Shown: positions 63,170-64,000 of the stretch, piece after piece | How positions within the stretch are numbered: the first letter of the stretch is position 1 | Layout of the letters: the number at the start of each line of letters is the position of its first letter | Source of the DNA: an uncultured Alteromonadaceae bacterium | GTDB taxonomy: Bacteria; Pseudomonadota; Gammaproteobacteria; Enterobacterales; Alteromonadaceae | NCBI GenBank assembly: GCA_947494925.1 | Contig: CANLWS010000002.1 | Span: 372,001 to 436,000, forward strand | Direction of reading: 5' to 3' | Length of the DNA: 64,000 nt | Position numbers and translations under genes: made by a program | Notes under the pieces: model-generated | What the model saw: only the letters and a program-made list of their open reading frames with translations | Told to the model about the DNA's origin: nothing | Database searches by the model: none

Positions 63170-64000
63170 ATGAATGAAGATATAGAACGAATCCAGAAGA
63201 TTACCGATATCGTTGTCGAATACTTAGTGACATATAGCTTTCAAATAGTGGGGGCCATTTTTCTATTCATAATCGGAGCATGGATTGCCGGAAAAATAGG
63301 AAAAAAAGTCGAAAAGATCATGTGTGATCGAGAAATCGACGTCACATTAAGTCGCTTCACGGGAAGCGTAGTCAAAGTGATAGTTCTTGTACTGGTTGCC
63401 TTCATCGCCCTTAGCCACTTGGGTATCAGTGTTACTCCACTACTTGCTGCGTTAGGTGCGTTAGGCTTGGGGGTTGGTCTGGCAATTCAAGGTATGCTAT
63501 CTAACTACGCTGCTGGCTTTACGATCATCATCACTCGCCCCTTTGTTGTTGGCGATACAATTCGCGTGCAAGGTGTGGCCGGGTTAGTCAAGGAAGTTCA
63601 TCTGGGGTATACCATTTTGGTGGACGAAGACGCTGTAAGGATCCAAATTCCAAATCGACTGGTAATTGGCGAGATTCTGCACAATTCCAATAGCAATAGT
63701 TTGATCGAACTGTCCATTGGCGTGGCATATGATAGTGATACCAACAAAGTCACAGATCTCATTCAAAATGCCTTATCTACATTGGAAGCCACCGAACTAG
63801 CAAAGAAACCTATCATTGGCATAGATAGTTTTGGCGATAGTAGTATCAATTTCGGCATTCGATTCTGGGCCCCGACCACCAAGCACTATGAACTGCGATA
63901 CGCAGCAAACAAGCTTATCCATGATGCCATAGTGCAAGCAGGAATCGTTATCCCATTCCCGCAAAGAGAGATCACTATGCTTAATGGTGATAAACACTAA
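63170..64000 (+). CDS. mscS: Small-conductance mechanosensitive channel, MscS type
   Basis: The 276 residues have three membrane helices (IVGAIFLFIIGAWIAGKIG, VIVLVLVAFIALSHLG, and pore helix TPLLAALGALGLGVGLAIQGMLSNYAAGF with its Gly/Ala packing), then the beta domain FVVGDTIRVQGVAGLVKEVHLGYTIL and C-terminal domain. It opens under turgor stress. The stop codon is the last three bases of the window. A 283-base gap (62887-63169) precedes it with no clear feature. Confidence 0.95.
   Translation: MNEDIERIQKITDIVVEYLVTYSFQIVGAIFLFIIGAWIAGKIGKKVEKIMCDREIDVTLSRFTGSVVKVIVLVLVAFIALSHLGISVTPLLAALGALGLGVGLAIQGMLSNYAAGFTIIITRPFVVGDTIRVQGVAGLVKEVHLGYTILVDEDAVRIQIPNRLVIGEILHNSNSNSLIELSIGVAYDSDTNKVTDLIQNALSTLEATELAKKPIIGIDSFGDSSINFGIRFWAPTTKHYELRYAANKLIHDAIVQAGIVIPFPQREITMLNGDKH

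Noticed and set aside
1-64000. CRISPR arrays, insertion sequences, prophage or integrated elements
   Set aside because: No regularly spaced repeats, transposase or integrase motifs, and no att-like duplication of the tRNA-Ser 3' end were found by reading.

Overview
The window is chromosomal DNA of a gammaproteobacterium, most likely a marine heterotroph of the Alteromonadales (Alteromonas/Paraglaciecola/Aliiglaciecola-like). This is inferred from gene content: three large TonB-dependent receptors, a PEP-CTERM protein, canonical gamma-type LexA, Fur and BirA sites, a gamma-type bioA/bioBFCD arrangement, and recN-bamE, ybiT, yebG, pqiABC and nadA homologues close to those of Vibrio/Shewanella/E. 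coli. No insertion sequence, integrase, phage gene or CRISPR array was seen. The genus is a guess; no 16S gene is present.

Layout. 1-9.0 kb: a partial STAS/SpoIIAA-like protein, an Asp/Asn beta-hydroxylase-like oxygenase, then a leftward block of a membrane PQQ-dependent dehydrogenase, a two-module VOC lipoprotein, an SDR oxidoreductase and a TonB receptor. The SDR and receptor genes share an upstream TTGAC/GTCAA motif. 9.4-17.0 kb: an AgmR-like response regulator, a second TonB receptor, and a divergent operon encoding a GntP-family permease, a secreted MetX-like esterase, a secreted PHB depolymerase of the circularly permuted type and 3-hydroxybutyrate dehydrogenase. Together these read as a polyhydroxybutyrate or 3-hydroxybutyrate-oligomer utilisation locus, with a perfect 16-bp palindrome in the divergent control region. 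17.1-22.6 kb: housekeeping genes nadK, recN (two LexA boxes), bamE, ybiT-like ABC-F and a NYN-domain protein. 22.7-27.4 kb: a Rieske oxygenase and two exported proteins facing a CadC-like membrane regulator. 27.5-41.0 kb: yebG (LexA box), class II DAHP synthase, LMW phosphatase-btuC-btuD, pepE, the biotin genes bioBFCD/bioA around a BirA operator, asnS and a group II PLP decarboxylase.

41.1-54.1 kb: pqiABC followed within 3 bases by a GGDEF diguanylate cyclase; a DUF3501 protein behind a strong Fur-like box; then a second Fur-like box heading a DUF4856 lipoprotein, an imelysin lipoprotein, a FecA-like TonB receptor and a di-iron fatty-acid/sterol hydroxylase. This is a candidate iron-acquisition cassette. 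It is followed by a PEP-CTERM protein. 54.3-64.0 kb: an ECF sigma factor with no visible anti-sigma gene, a fusion of a SARP/BTAD-type regulator with an alpha/beta hydrolase, a small membrane protein-isochorismatase-pirin operon divergent from a LysR regulator, tRNA-Ser(GGA), nadA, a PsiE-like membrane protein, an exported TIM-barrel-like protein and an MscS channel.

The most interesting candidates are the 3-hydroxybutyrate polymer locus (9.4-17.0 kb), the Fur-headed imelysin/DUF4856/TonB/hydroxylase cassette (46.6-53.1 kb), the shared operator linking the SDR and TonB genes of the PQQ-dehydrogenase block, and the regulator-hydrolase fusion at 55.1-56.7 kb. Family assignments come from motif recognition only; no database search was run.
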